DNA from: Zobellia nedashkovskayae
GTDB taxonomy: Bacteria; Bacteroidota; Bacteroidia; Flavobacteriales; Flavobacteriaceae
Direction of reading: 5' to 3'
DNA: 64,000 bases
Assembly (NCBI RefSeq): GCF_015330125.1
Contig: NZ_JADDXR010000002.1
Coordinates: 248,001 to 312,000, forward strand
The notes beneath the pieces were generated by a model. The model had not been told where the DNA came from. It ran no database searches and saw nothing but the letters and a program-made list of their open reading frames with translations. Shown piece by piece: positions 26,360-35,462 of this stretch. Every line of letters starts with the position of its first letter. The first letter of the stretch is position 1. The position numbers and the translations under genes are program-made.

Positions 26360-27208
26360 TTAAAATTTGTGATAAATACCCCCACCAATAACAGCTCTTT
26401 TAGGCACATTTGTTCCTGAAATTGCTGAAGTGTAGTTAGCTAGTACGCCAAACTTTTCTGTAATTTCAACTATACCCTTTATGCCATAGGCAACATATTC
26501 TTGATCATTAAGATACAACCCTGTGGCCAAATTAGCTTCCGGAAGTATAACCTCTCCGTTTTCAAAAGAAGTTAAAAAGTCAAGAAAACCAATTAACCAA
26601 AGTCGTTTTATGGGTTTTACACCAGCTTCAGCGCTAGCTCTAAAATTTGAACTATAGTCATTAAAACGAATATCAACTCCTGTAGATGCCTGAACAAAGA
26701 AATTATCATAACCTCTACCAATATTCAGTTTTGGAGATAATGTAAATGTATCATAACCACTTCTAAGTCCGGATGCCTCAAAATAGTTTCCGGTGTTGGC
26801 CTCAATATTAAATTGACCGGAAATCACCCATTTATTATTATAAAGTTGATGTTTTACGCCAATAACCAAATTACCCAAAGCGGTTTCAGAACCATCTGAA
26901 GTAATAGGTATGCCAGTAGCAGATGATACTACATCGCCAGCTTTTATCATTTTAATAGGTAGACTTAATAAAACAGTAGTCTTATCAGAAATACCATATT
27001 CACCAAAAAGTTGAAGGGTGTTATCTGTTATTTTACGCTCGGTTCTATAATCGGGATTTCCGTAGATACCGGAATAACCAGCTATATTATAATAAGATAG
27101 TTGAACGTAAGCTTCGTTTTTTGCTTTTGTCCACGCTCCCTGAGAAAAAAGAGAAATAGAAAATAAAAAAAGCAAGGTGAAAAGGTATTTTTTTAAGGTA
27201 CTATGCAT
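26360..27208 (-). CDS. Outer-membrane beta-barrel protein (hypothetical)
   Basis: A 282-residue protein with a signal peptide (KKYLFTLLFLFSISLFSQ), followed by GAWTKAKNEAYVQLSYYNIA. Alternating amphipathic strands run to a C-terminal phenylalanine (GGGIYHKF), typical for barrels inserted by BAM. It is paralogous to the gene at 55601-56461: WTKAKNEAYVQ matches WTREAKGFYVQ, and LFGEYGISDKTTVLLSLPIK matches LYGEYGISNRLTAIVDVPLV. Function unknown. A 13-bp inverted repeat flanks its start codon (see 27176-27253). Confidence 0.82.
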   Translation of the reverse strand: MHSTLKKYLFTLLFLFSISLFSQGAWTKAKNEAYVQLSYYNIAGYSGIYGNPDYRTERKITDNTLQLFGEYGISDKTTVLLSLPIKMIKAGDVVSSATGIPITSDGSETALGNLVIGVKHQLYNNKWVISGQFNIEANTGNYFEASGLRSGYDTFTLSPKLNIGRGYDNFFVQASTGVDIRFNDYSSNFRASAEAGVKPIKRLWLIGFLDFLTSFENGEVILPEANLATGLYLNDQEYVAYGIKGIVEITEKFGVLANYTSAISGTNVPKRAVIGGGIYHKF

Positions 27209-27253
27209 ATTGAAAATATTTATAATATTCTTTACTTAGTATACCTTTTCACC
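27176..27253 (-). repeat. 13-bp inverted repeat flanking a start codon
   Basis: GGTGAAAAGGTAT at 27176-27188 and its exact reverse complement at 27241-27253, 52 bases apart. In the mRNA of the downstream barrel gene the 5' leader copy can pair with codons 7-11, enclosing the ribosome binding region and ATG (27208-27206) in the loop. Confidence 0.6.
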
Positions 27254-27338
27254 GCTGCCTTACATCACTTTGACCAATATTTGTGCCTCTCAGCTAATTG
27301 CCATCTAAAATACAGGTGACAGAACATACTGTTTTTTC

Positions 27339-29525
27339 CTATTTAATAGACAACAACTCACGGTATTTAGTTAAAGGCCAAAAGCGGTTATCCACTAACC
27401 TTTCCAACTTATCACAATGCATTCGTATTTCATCAAAATATGGTTTTACATTATCGCAATAAGCAAATGCTTTTTTATGGGTATCGGTAAGCTTGTTCGC
27501 TTTTCTTCTGGCATCGATCATTGCATCTGTCTGCTTTTTAAGCTCGGTAACATGCTCGGCAATCTGCTCAATAATTCCCGACTGGCCATCCGTCAATTTC
27601 CTATGTGCGGCACCATAAATTTCTTTTAAGCCCAAAACATTTTTAATCAAAATATTCTGGTATTCTATTACCGAAGGAATAATATGATTATAAACTAATT
27701 CATTGAAAACCCTACCCTCAATTTGAATATGTAGAATATAAGCTTCCAGCTCAACTTCTTGTCTTGCCGTAACCTCTTTTTCACTCATTACACCCATAGA
27801 CTCAAAAAGGCTTAAACTCTCTTTTGAAGTCAAAATCTGTAAAGCTTCTGGCGTATTTTTATTATTACTTAATTTTCTTCGCTTTGCTTCTTTCTCCCAT
27901 TCATCGCTATACCCATCTCCATCAAAACGAATACGTTTTGAAGTTTTGATATATTCACGCAACACATTAAAAACAGCCTCATCTTTTTTTAGGCTTTTTT
28001 TATCTACCAATGCATCTACCTCCTTTTTAAACTCTTGCAACTGTTTCGCTACAATTGTATTTAAAATAGTCATTGGTTTTGCGCAGTTTGTATTTGACCC
28101 AACACCACGCATTTCAAATTTATTACCAGTAAACGCAAAGGGAGATGTACGGTTACGATCTGTATTATCTAATAAAATTTCAGGTATTTTACCAACAACG
28201 TTCAGTTTAAGTTCCGTTTTCTCTTCCGGCGATAATTTCCCTTTGGACACACCTTCCAATTCGTCTAAAACACTACTTAACTGTTTACCAACAAATATAG
28301 ATAAGATAGCTGGTGGCGCTTCATTAGACCCCAATCGATGATCATTACCTGCTGAGGCAATAGACGATCGCAACAATTCTTCATAGGTATCAACAGCTTT
28401 AATCGTATTTATAAAAAACGTCAAAAACTGAAGATTCTTCATTGGCGTAGAACCAGGACTCAATAAATTTACCCCCGTATCCGTAGCTAATGACCAGTTA
28501 TTATGCTTACCCGATCCGTTAATATCTGCAAATGGTTTTTCATGAAAAAGAACCTTTAGATGATGCCTATCCGCAATACGGTCCATAACATCCATTAAAA
28601 GCAAATTATGATCTACCGCCAAATTTGCTTCTTCATAAACAGGAGCCAATTCAAATTGATTAGGAGCCACTTCATTATGTCTTGTTTTTAATGGAATACC
28701 AAGGCGCATACACTCTACCTCTAATTCCTTCATGAAATTAATGGCCCGTAAAGGAATTACTCCAAAATAATGATCGTCTAACTGCTGACCTTTTGCCGCT
28801 GAATGACCAACTAATGTTCGCCCAGTTAAACTAATATCAATTCTAGAAAAAGCAAGTTCCTTATCTACCAAGAAATATTCTTGTTCCCAACCCAAAGTAG
28901 CATTTACTTTTACTACTGTTTTATCAAAATATCTAGCTACGGCCGTTGCAGCTTCGTCAACAGCACCTAGAGCACGCAACAAAGGTGCTTTATTATCTAA
29001 GGCCTCTCCGGTATACGAAACGAATACCGTAGGTATACATAAGGTAGTATCATATACAAAAGCTGGACTTGTTGGATCCCATGCAGTGTATCCTCTTGCC
29101 TCAAATGTATTACGAATTCCGCCACTGGGAAAACTAGATGCATCTGGTTCTTGTTGTACCAATTGTCCGCCTCCAAATTTCTCCAAAGCCCTACCATCCG
29201 GCATTAAATCAAAAAAGGCATCATGCTTCTCTGCGGTAGCTCCAGTAAGTGGCTGAAACCAGTGCGTATAATGTGTAGCACCCATTTCAATAGCCCACCC
29301 CTTCATGGCTTCGGCCACTTGATCCGCAATTTTTCTATCAATTTTTGACCCTGAAAAAATAGCGCCCTGTACACTTGCCAAAGCATCTTTGGTAAGGTAT
29401 TGTAACATGCGTTGATTATTGAATACATTGTTCGCAAAAAGCTCTGATCTACGCCCATTTTCATCAACGCTTACACGCTCTCTTTTTCTACTCTCGGCAA
29501 TAGCATCAAATCGTTGTCTAGACAT
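27339..29525 (-). CDS. glnN: Glutamine synthetase type III
   Basis: ATP-dependent amination of glutamate by the large GSIII class (728 aa, dodecameric in Bacteroides). GSIII-specific N-terminal motifs are NVFNNQRMLQYL and THYTHWFQPLTGATAEKHD. The catalytic core has WEQEYFLVD, TRHNEVAPNQFELAPVYEE, HEKPFADINGSGKHNNWSLA and the RTSPFAFTGNKFEMRGVGSN block. It diverges from the GSII gene, with 211 bases between them that hold two C4/G4 sites. The class has no adenylylation loop, so control is probably transcriptional or by effectors. Confidence 0.97.
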   Translation of the reverse strand: MSRQRFDAIAESRKRERVSVDENGRRSELFANNVFNNQRMLQYLTKDALASVQGAIFSGSKIDRKIADQVAEAMKGWAIEMGATHYTHWFQPLTGATAEKHDAFFDLMPDGRALEKFGGGQLVQQEPDASSFPSGGIRNTFEARGYTAWDPTSPAFVYDTTLCIPTVFVSYTGEALDNKAPLLRALGAVDEAATAVARYFDKTVVKVNATLGWEQEYFLVDKELAFSRIDISLTGRTLVGHSAAKGQQLDDHYFGVIPLRAINFMKELEVECMRLGIPLKTRHNEVAPNQFELAPVYEEANLAVDHNLLLMDVMDRIADRHHLKVLFHEKPFADINGSGKHNNWSLATDTGVNLLSPGSTPMKNLQFLTFFINTIKAVDTYEELLRSSIASAGNDHRLGSNEAPPAILSIFVGKQLSSVLDELEGVSKGKLSPEEKTELKLNVVGKIPEILLDNTDRNRTSPFAFTGNKFEMRGVGSNTNCAKPMTILNTIVAKQLQEFKKEVDALVDKKSLKKDEAVFNVLREYIKTSKRIRFDGDGYSDEWEKEAKRRKLSNNKNTPEALQILTSKESLSLFESMGVMSEKEVTARQEVELEAYILHIQIEGRVFNELVYNHIIPSVIEYQNILIKNVLGLKEIYGAAHRKLTDGQSGIIEQIAEHVTELKKQTDAMIDARRKANKLTDTHKKAFAYCDNVKPYFDEIRMHCDKLERLVDNRFWPLTKYRELLSIK

Positions 29526-29605
29526 ACTTTTACTGGATTTTTATCGGCTAAAATAAGGATTAACGAATTAATAATAAAAACTTAAAATAATCAACTTATT
29601 TCAAA

Positions 29606-29629
29606 ATACCCCATTAAAAACGGGGCTAT
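29606..29629. promoter_or_regulatory. Distal C4/G4 inverted-repeat site (site C) between the two glutamine synthetases
   Basis: ATACCCC (29606-29612) and GGGG plus CTAT (29622-29629) around nine A/T-rich bases. The centre is about 78 bases upstream of the GSII -7 box, matching site A at the PII-amt promoter (about 79). Confidence 0.6.
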
Positions 29630-29656
29630 ATTAAATTATACTCATTTTTTTCATAT

Positions 29657-29678
29657 TTACCCCCCTAAAAATTAGTAT
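29657..29678. promoter_or_regulatory. Proximal C-rich site (site D) upstream of GSII
   Basis: TTACCCCCC, an A/T core, then TTAGTAT. The left arm is strong and the right arm degenerate. The centre lies about 27 bases upstream of the -7 box, as for site B at PII-amt (about 26). Confidence 0.45.
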
Positions 29679-29694
29679 AATTCAGTAAAAAACA

Positions 29695-29702
29695 TATTTT
29701 TG
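29695..29702 (+). promoter_or_regulatory. -7 box TATTTTTG of glutamine synthetase II
   Basis: An exact TAnnTTTG match 35 bases before the ATG. No -33 TTTG occurs at the normal distance, suggesting an activator-dependent promoter like that of PII-amt. Confidence 0.65.
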
Positions 29703-29736
29703 TTCGTCTTTAAATTTAAAATTAATTACCGTAATT

Positions 29737-30753
29737 ATGAGCAAAACTAAATTAGAGTACATCTGGTTGGATGGATATTTCCCCACACAGAACATGCGTA
29801 GCAAAACTAAAGTTGTAAACGATTTTGGTGGTAAATTAGAGGATTGCGATATGTGGTCTTTTGATGGAAGCTCAACAAGACAAGCCGAAGGCGGGTCTTC
29901 CGACTGTTTATTAAAACCTGTTGCAATCTATCCAGATCCTGCACGTAGAGATGCCTTTTTAGTAATGACTGAGGTCTTGAATGCTGATGGTACTGCACAT
30001 GTTTCAAACGGTAGAGCCGGTATTGATGACGATGATAATGATTTCTGGTTCGGTTTTGAACAAGAGTACTTTATCATGGATACAAAAACACAACTTCCGT
30101 TAGGTTTCCCTATCGGTGGATACCCTGCTCCACAGGGAATGTACTACTGTTCTGTAGGTGGTTTACATACACACGGTAGAGAACTAGTTGAAAAGCACGC
30201 TGATCTTTGTATTGATGCTGGCTTAAATTTTGAAGGAATCAACCAAGAAGTTGCTTCTGGACAATGGGAATTTCAATTGTTCGCTAAGGGTGCTAAAAAA
30301 GCTGGAGATGAAATCTGGGTAGCTAGATACCTTTTAGATAGATTAACTGAACAATATGGTTACTATATTGATTACCACCCAAAACCATTAGGTAAAGATA
30401 TGGACTGGAATGGTTCTGGTATGCATGCCAACTTCTCTAATGAGGTTTTAAGAACATGTGGTTCTAAAGAAACATACGAGAAAATATGTGAAGCTTTCCG
30501 TCCAGTTGTAAAAGAACATATTGAAGTTTATGGTGAATTTAACGACCAACGTTTGACTGGTCTTCACGAAACTGCTTCTATTACCGACTTTAGCTTTGGT
30601 GTTTCCGATAGAGGTGCCTCTATCCGTATTCCAATTATTACAGTAGAGCAAGGCTGGAAAGGTTGGTTGGAAGATAGAAGACCTGCTTCTAACGGTGATC
30701 CATACAAGATTGCTGGTAGAATTATCAAAACAGTTAAATCTGCTAAGATTTAA
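29737..30753 (+). CDS. glnA: Glutamine synthetase type II (eukaryote-like)
   Basis: A 338-residue, beta-grasp plus catalytic domain enzyme of the GSII class found in eukaryotes, some actinobacteria and Bacteroidota. Diagnostic motifs are LEYIWLDGYFPTQNMRSKTK, WSFDGSSTRQAEGGSSD, FGFEQEYFIMD, GINQEVASGQWEFQLF and WNGSGMHANFSN, with RGASIRIPI near the end. Its divergent partner is the GSIII gene, so the cell has two unrelated glutamine synthetases side by side. A perfect palindromic terminator follows. Confidence 0.96.
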   Translation: MSKTKLEYIWLDGYFPTQNMRSKTKVVNDFGGKLEDCDMWSFDGSSTRQAEGGSSDCLLKPVAIYPDPARRDAFLVMTEVLNADGTAHVSNGRAGIDDDDNDFWFGFEQEYFIMDTKTQLPLGFPIGGYPAPQGMYYCSVGGLHTHGRELVEKHADLCIDAGLNFEGINQEVASGQWEFQLFAKGAKKAGDEIWVARYLLDRLTEQYGYYIDYHPKPLGKDMDWNGSGMHANFSNEVLRTCGSKETYEKICEAFRPVVKEHIEVYGEFNDQRLTGLHETASITDFSFGVSDRGASIRIPIITVEQGWKGWLEDRRPASNGDPYKIAGRIIKTVKSAKI

Positions 30754-30783
30754 TTATAAGATTTTTTGTTGTTAACATAATGT

Positions 30784-30818
30784 AAAACGCCCGAACCAAT
30801 TGGTTCGGGCGTTTTTTT
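30784..30818. terminator. Bidirectional terminator after GSII
   Basis: A perfect 16-bp stem with almost no loop, AAAACGCCCGAACCAA with its complement (30784-30815), flanked by A and T runs. It serves GSII and the converging glpQ-like gene. Confidence 0.9.
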
Positions 30819-30840
30819 ATATCTAAATGAATCGGTAAAT

Positions 30841-31995
30841 CTACTTTTTATCTGTGCTTTCCCAAGTTTTTATGGCATTTACAGCTTCGTCTGTGTAATC
30901 TGTAAAGACACCATCTACGCCTGCATCAAAGAAAATGTGATATTCGGCTTCAGCATCGCCATTACTCCACTTCTCATCTTCGTTTCTGAAGGTATATGGG
31001 TGTACCTGCAAGTCATTTTTGTGCGCCAACTCAATAAAATCGGTTTTTGGCAGAACAGAAATAGCTCCGCTTTCATCCTTTGTAAACGAAATTACAAACG
31101 GTTTCCAAGGGCCAATACCATCTGCATAGGTTGCCGTAAAGCGCATACCTTCCTCAGTAGAAAAAAATTCGTAGGTTCTTGCATCTCCATTGGCATAAAA
31201 ATCAAAAGGCGCTGCGTATGAAATAAAATCGCCTTCAGGCACATTATAATCCAAAGTACCATCTGCATTTACATTATAGGTCGAAATTAATTGAACCAAC
31301 TTAACGTCTGATTTTGAATTGATGTATTGTAAAGGCGCCACCTCAAAACACTGCACAAACACAGGCGAGTCATACGAGTCTAATTTTGCTTCAGATAACT
31401 TAGCTAATAGTGCATCTTCAATAGCAAGACCTATTTGGTTGTGAAAATATGGATGTTTCATTTCTGGATAAAGACCAACATCGTTTCCTTTTAGGGTCTT
31501 TTTTGATTTAGCCAAAGCAATGATTTCATCTATTGTTGGAATCTCGAACATCCCATCAAACTGATCAGAGCGATCAGAACGTGCCTGCTTGGCTTTTAAT
31601 TTCTTAATCTGTTCTAAAGTAAAATCCGAAACAAACCAGTCCGTTATTTCTTTACCATCTAGATTTTTAGTGGTTTTTAGGTTGGCAAATTCAGGTAGAT
31701 CTGCAACGTTTGTTGTACCAGAAATAAAAGGCTCATGTCTAGCTACCAAAAAGCTATCTTTTGTCATTACAAAGTCTGGCTCAATATAGTCCGCACCCAT
31801 TTCAACAGCCTTGGCATAGGCCTTTAGCGTATGTTCTGGATAAATGGACTGCGCTCCTCTGTGTGCAATAATTAGTGGCTTTCTACTCTCTTCTTCCTGA
31901 TGCCCTCCTCCAATAAAATCATCTAATTTATCGCATGAGACACCCATTGTTAACAGCGCGAAACCTGCCATTGATAAAAAATTCATTCTTTTCAT
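30841..31995 (-). CDS. glpQ: Glycerophosphodiester phosphodiesterase (lipoprotein)
   Basis: GlpQ-type enzyme releasing glycerol 3-phosphate from glycerophosphodiesters in the periplasm or at the cell surface. The N-terminal signal MKRMNFLSMAGFALLTMGVSC makes it a lipoprotein (Cys21). Catalytic residues are in IIAHRGAQSIYPEHT (His, Arg, Glu), ADYIEPDFVMTKD and VARHEP (second His). Length of 384 aa fits the long GlpQ type with the inserted cap. A second ATG three codons downstream is possible as the start. Confidence 0.93.
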   Translation of the reverse strand: MKRMNFLSMAGFALLTMGVSCDKLDDFIGGGHQEEESRKPLIIAHRGAQSIYPEHTLKAYAKAVEMGADYIEPDFVMTKDSFLVARHEPFISGTTNVADLPEFANLKTTKNLDGKEITDWFVSDFTLEQIKKLKAKQARSDRSDQFDGMFEIPTIDEIIALAKSKKTLKGNDVGLYPEMKHPYFHNQIGLAIEDALLAKLSEAKLDSYDSPVFVQCFEVAPLQYINSKSDVKLVQLISTYNVNADGTLDYNVPEGDFISYAAPFDFYANGDARTYEFFSTEEGMRFTATYADGIGPWKPFVISFTKDESGAISVLPKTDFIELAHKNDLQVHPYTFRNEDEKWSNGDAEAEYHIFFDAGVDGVFTDYTDEAVNAIKTWESTDKK

Positions 31996-32170
31996 TTTAG
32001 TGGTTTTAAAGTTAACACTAAAACAACAAAACGAATATTAGCTAAGCGTAAAAGAAAGTTACCATATCAATACGATTAGATATCGTAACCTTTAGGAGAA
32101 TGTAAATACAATTAGATTGCAAGTTAATTTAAGATAAAAGAAAATTGAAAGAATAAAGACTCTCTTCCTC

Positions 32171-34003
32171 TTATTTGGCTTTTGTATTTAAGCCAAAAAA
32201 CATATTTCTGTACGCTCTTTGTTCCACCGATACGTTCATAACCTCCAATACTTTTGAAGTTCGTTTGTTTTGTAGTGAAGGGTTAGATTTCACGTTAAAC
32301 TCACTCCCGTTACGCCTATAGGTAATTGACAAGGTATCCGTTAAGACAGGATTCAATATCACATCCTCATAAACAGTATCACTTGACAAAAATATATGTG
32401 TAGGTATATGGTTTATTTTTAAAATAGAGTCTCCTTTTTTAAGTCCTAGAGAATTTTTTTTAGCCCATGTAACGTAATAACTGGTATCATTTTTAATTTT
32501 TCGAATATCAAATGCCCCATAACTTGGAAGTTTTGATTTTGCAGGATAATATGCATATCCAAGATTATTGAGATATTCATTATAAGGCGGTATTTCAGTA
32601 CCTACAATATATCTATTATAAAAATCCTCTACACCAGGAATACCAGTTCTAATTAAAACATCCTTTAAATCATCCCCTAAAAAAGCAGTGTTTTCATACT
32701 CATTCTTTAATTCAATGAATACATCTATCAATCGCCTGTTGCCATTAGTATTTTCCATGATTGCTATATCAAACCCCATAGCGATCAACTTACCTTTTTG
32801 ATAAAAATTTTCAATATCTAGCATTTTATTTAACCAACTAATGACATTGTTTTTTCTTATAATATTCCGCCCACTTTCCGTCATGCTCTGCCTCTTCTTT
32901 GTTAAGGAGTAATCAATAGCTGATCGCAAATCATACTTTGGGTTTTTGGATAAGTATTTGGCATTAAGTAAAAAGACGAAATAATCCGTTATTCCCTCAT
33001 ACATCCAAATATGTTTTGACATATCAGGCTTACGAAAATTAAAGTTGGTGATTTTATCATCATGAAAGCCTAAAGGTGTTATAGTGTGAAAATATTCGTG
33101 TGGCACAACATGGTTATAGTATGAAAAATTATCTTGTAAAGGATAGTCTAAATCGCAGTACACAGAACTGTTTGTATGCTCAAGCGCAGCATCAACACCA
33201 AAAGTTTTTAAAATACCCTTTAACCGCTGTTCTTTAATAAAATAAAAAATAAAAGTATAATCCTCATTTGAAGTAAACCCCGAATAATCAGAAATGCTTT
33301 CTACTATTTTTTTGATTCCTGACTTTAGCTCTAATGCAGAATTTTTTCCATCTTCAGAATGTACAGCGATATTAAATCTGTGCTCATCAATTTTAAAAGA
33401 AGTAGTATCTGGCTCTGCATATAAAACCGGTTGATCTATTAATGAACCATAATTAGAGGTAGACAAAATTTCTGTCGTATCATTCAGTATCTTTTTTTGA
33501 ATAGCTGTAGCTCCAAAAAAACTTTTAGGACGAACCACTTCTACTTCAAATGGTAAATTTTCATAACCCTCAAAGTAGCCTGTGACCAACTGAAAGTTCA
33601 AAAGCGCACTTTTCTTTGTTATTATCGTACCTGCGCATGGTATACTATTATTCCACACCTTTTTATTACCCAAGGATTGTTTTACCGTATATTCCAAAAA
33701 AAGTAATGGCTGCTCCCCTTCAACCTTAAAAACATTATCATATTTTGAGACCTTCATTATCTCTCCCCTTGTATCATATGCCGTAAAGTCAGAATAAAAC
33801 CTTGCATAATTCACTTTCATATAAGTCCCCGGAATAATTTGCGGCACTACAAATTCAAATTCTTTAAATAAACCAGGAGGATACACACGAACCTTTAACT
33901 CATCTAAATCTGTTTCGTTTATTTTAAATTTCACAGTTGTCTTGTTTTGGCTTACTCCAAAAAAGAAGCATAGAAAAAAGAAAAATAAAAAATAATGTTT
34001 CAC
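32171..34003 (-). CDS. M61 family metallopeptidase with PDZ-like domain
   Basis: A 610-residue exported glycyl aminopeptidase-like protease. The signal peptide is KHYFLFFFFLCFFFGVSQ. The zinc site HEYFH (about residues 302-306) is followed by the third ligand in HIWMYEGITDYF, and a PDZ-like segment near the C-terminus contains SLGLKKGDSILKINHIPTH. The open frame reaches a TTG at 34048 inside the upstream exchanger gene. GTG at 34003 lies 16 bases after that gene's stop and begins the signal peptide directly, so it is preferred. Confidence 0.88.
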   Translation of the reverse strand: MKHYFLFFFFLCFFFGVSQNKTTVKFKINETDLDELKVRVYPPGLFKEFEFVVPQIIPGTYMKVNYARFYSDFTAYDTRGEIMKVSKYDNVFKVEGEQPLLFLEYTVKQSLGNKKVWNNSIPCAGTIITKKSALLNFQLVTGYFEGYENLPFEVEVVRPKSFFGATAIQKKILNDTTEILSTSNYGSLIDQPVLYAEPDTTSFKIDEHRFNIAVHSEDGKNSALELKSGIKKIVESISDYSGFTSNEDYTFIFYFIKEQRLKGILKTFGVDAALEHTNSSVYCDLDYPLQDNFSYYNHVVPHEYFHTITPLGFHDDKITNFNFRKPDMSKHIWMYEGITDYFVFLLNAKYLSKNPKYDLRSAIDYSLTKKRQSMTESGRNIIRKNNVISWLNKMLDIENFYQKGKLIAMGFDIAIMENTNGNRRLIDVFIELKNEYENTAFLGDDLKDVLIRTGIPGVEDFYNRYIVGTEIPPYNEYLNNLGYAYYPAKSKLPSYGAFDIRKIKNDTSYYVTWAKKNSLGLKKGDSILKINHIPTHIFLSSDTVYEDVILNPVLTDTLSITYRRNGSEFNVKSNPSLQNKRTSKVLEVMNVSVEQRAYRNMFFGLNTKAK

Positions 34004-34019
34004 AGAAGATTTGATTAAA

Positions 34020-34958
34020 CTATTGGATAGTGATGTAAACAAACGCAATATAAACTCCTAGTAATATAATACCATCCCTCCATCCTAAACGAAGACCCCT
34101 GGGAATAAATACCAAAGGAAGAATGAGAAAAGAAATACCTAACATCCAAAAAATGTCGCTACTTAACAAACCTTCATCCATTACTCTAATTGGTGTGATA
34201 ATAGAGGTAATACCAAGTACAGCCAAAAGATTAAAAATATTAGACCCAATAAGGTTCCCCAAAGAAATAGCTTTTTCCTTTTTGATGACCGCAATAACCG
34301 AAGCTGCCAATTCTGGTATACTGGTACCCACGGAAACAATTGTGACTGCAATTATACGCTCACTAACCCCATATAAAGTAGCCAAACCTACCGCACCGTT
34401 AATAAGTAACTCTGAGCCTCCCCATAGCGCCGTACCACCAAGTCCTAAAAACAACACTAGCTTGTACAATGGCAAAGGTTCATCATCCTCTGGAGACTCA
34501 TCCTCAACTGCCTGTTTTTGAAAGCGTAGTAAATAGACCAAGAACAAGAACAACACTACAACCATAATAATACCTTCGTACTGCTGCAATACTCCATCAA
34601 AATATATGAAACCGAAAAAAAGCAGTGAGGCAGCCATCATAACCGGCCAATCCGTTGTGTAAAAAGTTCTTCTTACATCTATACTTCCCATAAGTATGGT
34701 AATTCCAAGCACCAAACCGAGATTAGCAATATTAGAACCAACCACGTTACCTAGCGCTAAATCAGGAAAACCATCTAAAGCTGCTTTTATACTAACAATA
34801 AGCTCCGGAGCCGAGGTAGCAAAAGACACCACCGTCATACCAATAACAATTTTTGGAATATTTAATCGTAAAGAAAGAGCAACGGCGGATTTTAAAAGCC
34901 AATTACCGCCAGCTATTAAAAGTACTAAGCCAAGCGCAATAAAAAGAAGATTCTGCAT
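34020..34958 (-). CDS. CaCA family Na+/Ca2+ exchanger (YrbG-like)
   Basis: A 312-residue inner-membrane cation exchanger of about ten helices. The two inverted alpha repeats are SFATSAPELIVSIKAALDGF to GNVVGSNIANLGLVLG, and SVGTSIPELAASVIAVIKKE to GNLIGSNIFNLLAVLG. Each holds the ion-binding Glu and Asn residues. It precedes the M61 peptidase gene on the same strand with a gap of 16 bases. Whether ions are Ca, Na or K cannot be told from the sequence. Confidence 0.94.
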   Translation of the reverse strand: MQNLLFIALGLVLLIAGGNWLLKSAVALSLRLNIPKIVIGMTVVSFATSAPELIVSIKAALDGFPDLALGNVVGSNIANLGLVLGITILMGSIDVRRTFYTTDWPVMMAASLLFFGFIYFDGVLQQYEGIIMVVVLFLFLVYLLRFQKQAVEDESPEDDEPLPLYKLVLFLGLGGTALWGGSELLINGAVGLATLYGVSERIIAVTIVSVGTSIPELAASVIAVIKKEKAISLGNLIGSNIFNLLAVLGITSIITPIRVMDEGLLSSDIFWMLGISFLILPLVFIPRGLRLGWRDGIILLGVYIAFVYITIQ

Positions 34959-35373
34959 GTACTGGTTTCAGGGAATTAAAAAACAAAGATATATGAACAT
35001 TTTAACTTATTAGCACCTTTCTTAACGAGTTACCAGAGCATCATTTACCCAGAAAAATGAGCCTGATAAAAATGGATTTACTCAAAAAATACCAATTGTG
35101 AACCAAAATTATGCTTAAAAAAGAAAAGGCCTATCAAAACAGGCCTTCACATATTACGTAACGTAATCATATAGTATAATTTTAATAATAATCTGTAACT
35201 ACACTGAAGAAAATATTTTTAAATTATAAAGTCAATCCATTAATACACTTATATAATCGTATTATAATTGATTAATTCGCATCAATTTGCTTGGATATGA
35301 ATATTTCTTTTAATTATCTTGATTGAATAATCGATTATTATCAACTATCTATTAACCCTAAAAATCCCTAATT
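34959..35373. other. A/T-rich intergenic region with a palindrome and an orphan terminator
   Basis: The region holds the leader of the exchanger gene (minus strand), a minus-strand terminator-like hairpin at 35117-35147, a perfect 15-bp palindrome ATTACGTAACGTAAT at 35153-35167, and the A/T-rich leader of the 20-residue peptide. No longer reading frame is credible here. Confidence 0.5.
35117..35147 (-). terminator. Orphan minus-strand terminator
   Basis: On the minus strand AAGGCCT (35147-35141) pairs with AGGCCTT (35132-35126), then TTCTTTTTT. No annotated minus-strand gene ends just before it; the nearest is apt, more than 500 bases away behind another terminator. It may end a small RNA. 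Confidence 0.55.
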
Positions 35374-35436
35374 ATGATTACACTTGCTAAACTTCTGTTA
35401 TTACTACTAGTATCGCTGATTACGATAGTAGCGTAA
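35374..35436 (+). CDS. 20-residue hydrophobic peptide
   Basis: ATG (35374) to TAA (35434-35436) encodes MITLAKLLLLLLVSLITIVA, a single membrane-spanning stretch with one lysine. A perfect terminator begins 26 bases after the stop, so a minimal transcription unit can be seen. Its size and composition recall type I toxin peptides or membrane-acting micro-proteins, but no family can be named. No consensus promoter was found, and no antisense RNA is proven. Could also be a leader of a non-coding RNA. Confidence 0.4.
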   Translation: MITLAKLLLLLLVSLITIVA

Positions 35437-35462
35437 GTTAAATCATATAGGCCTATATAATA

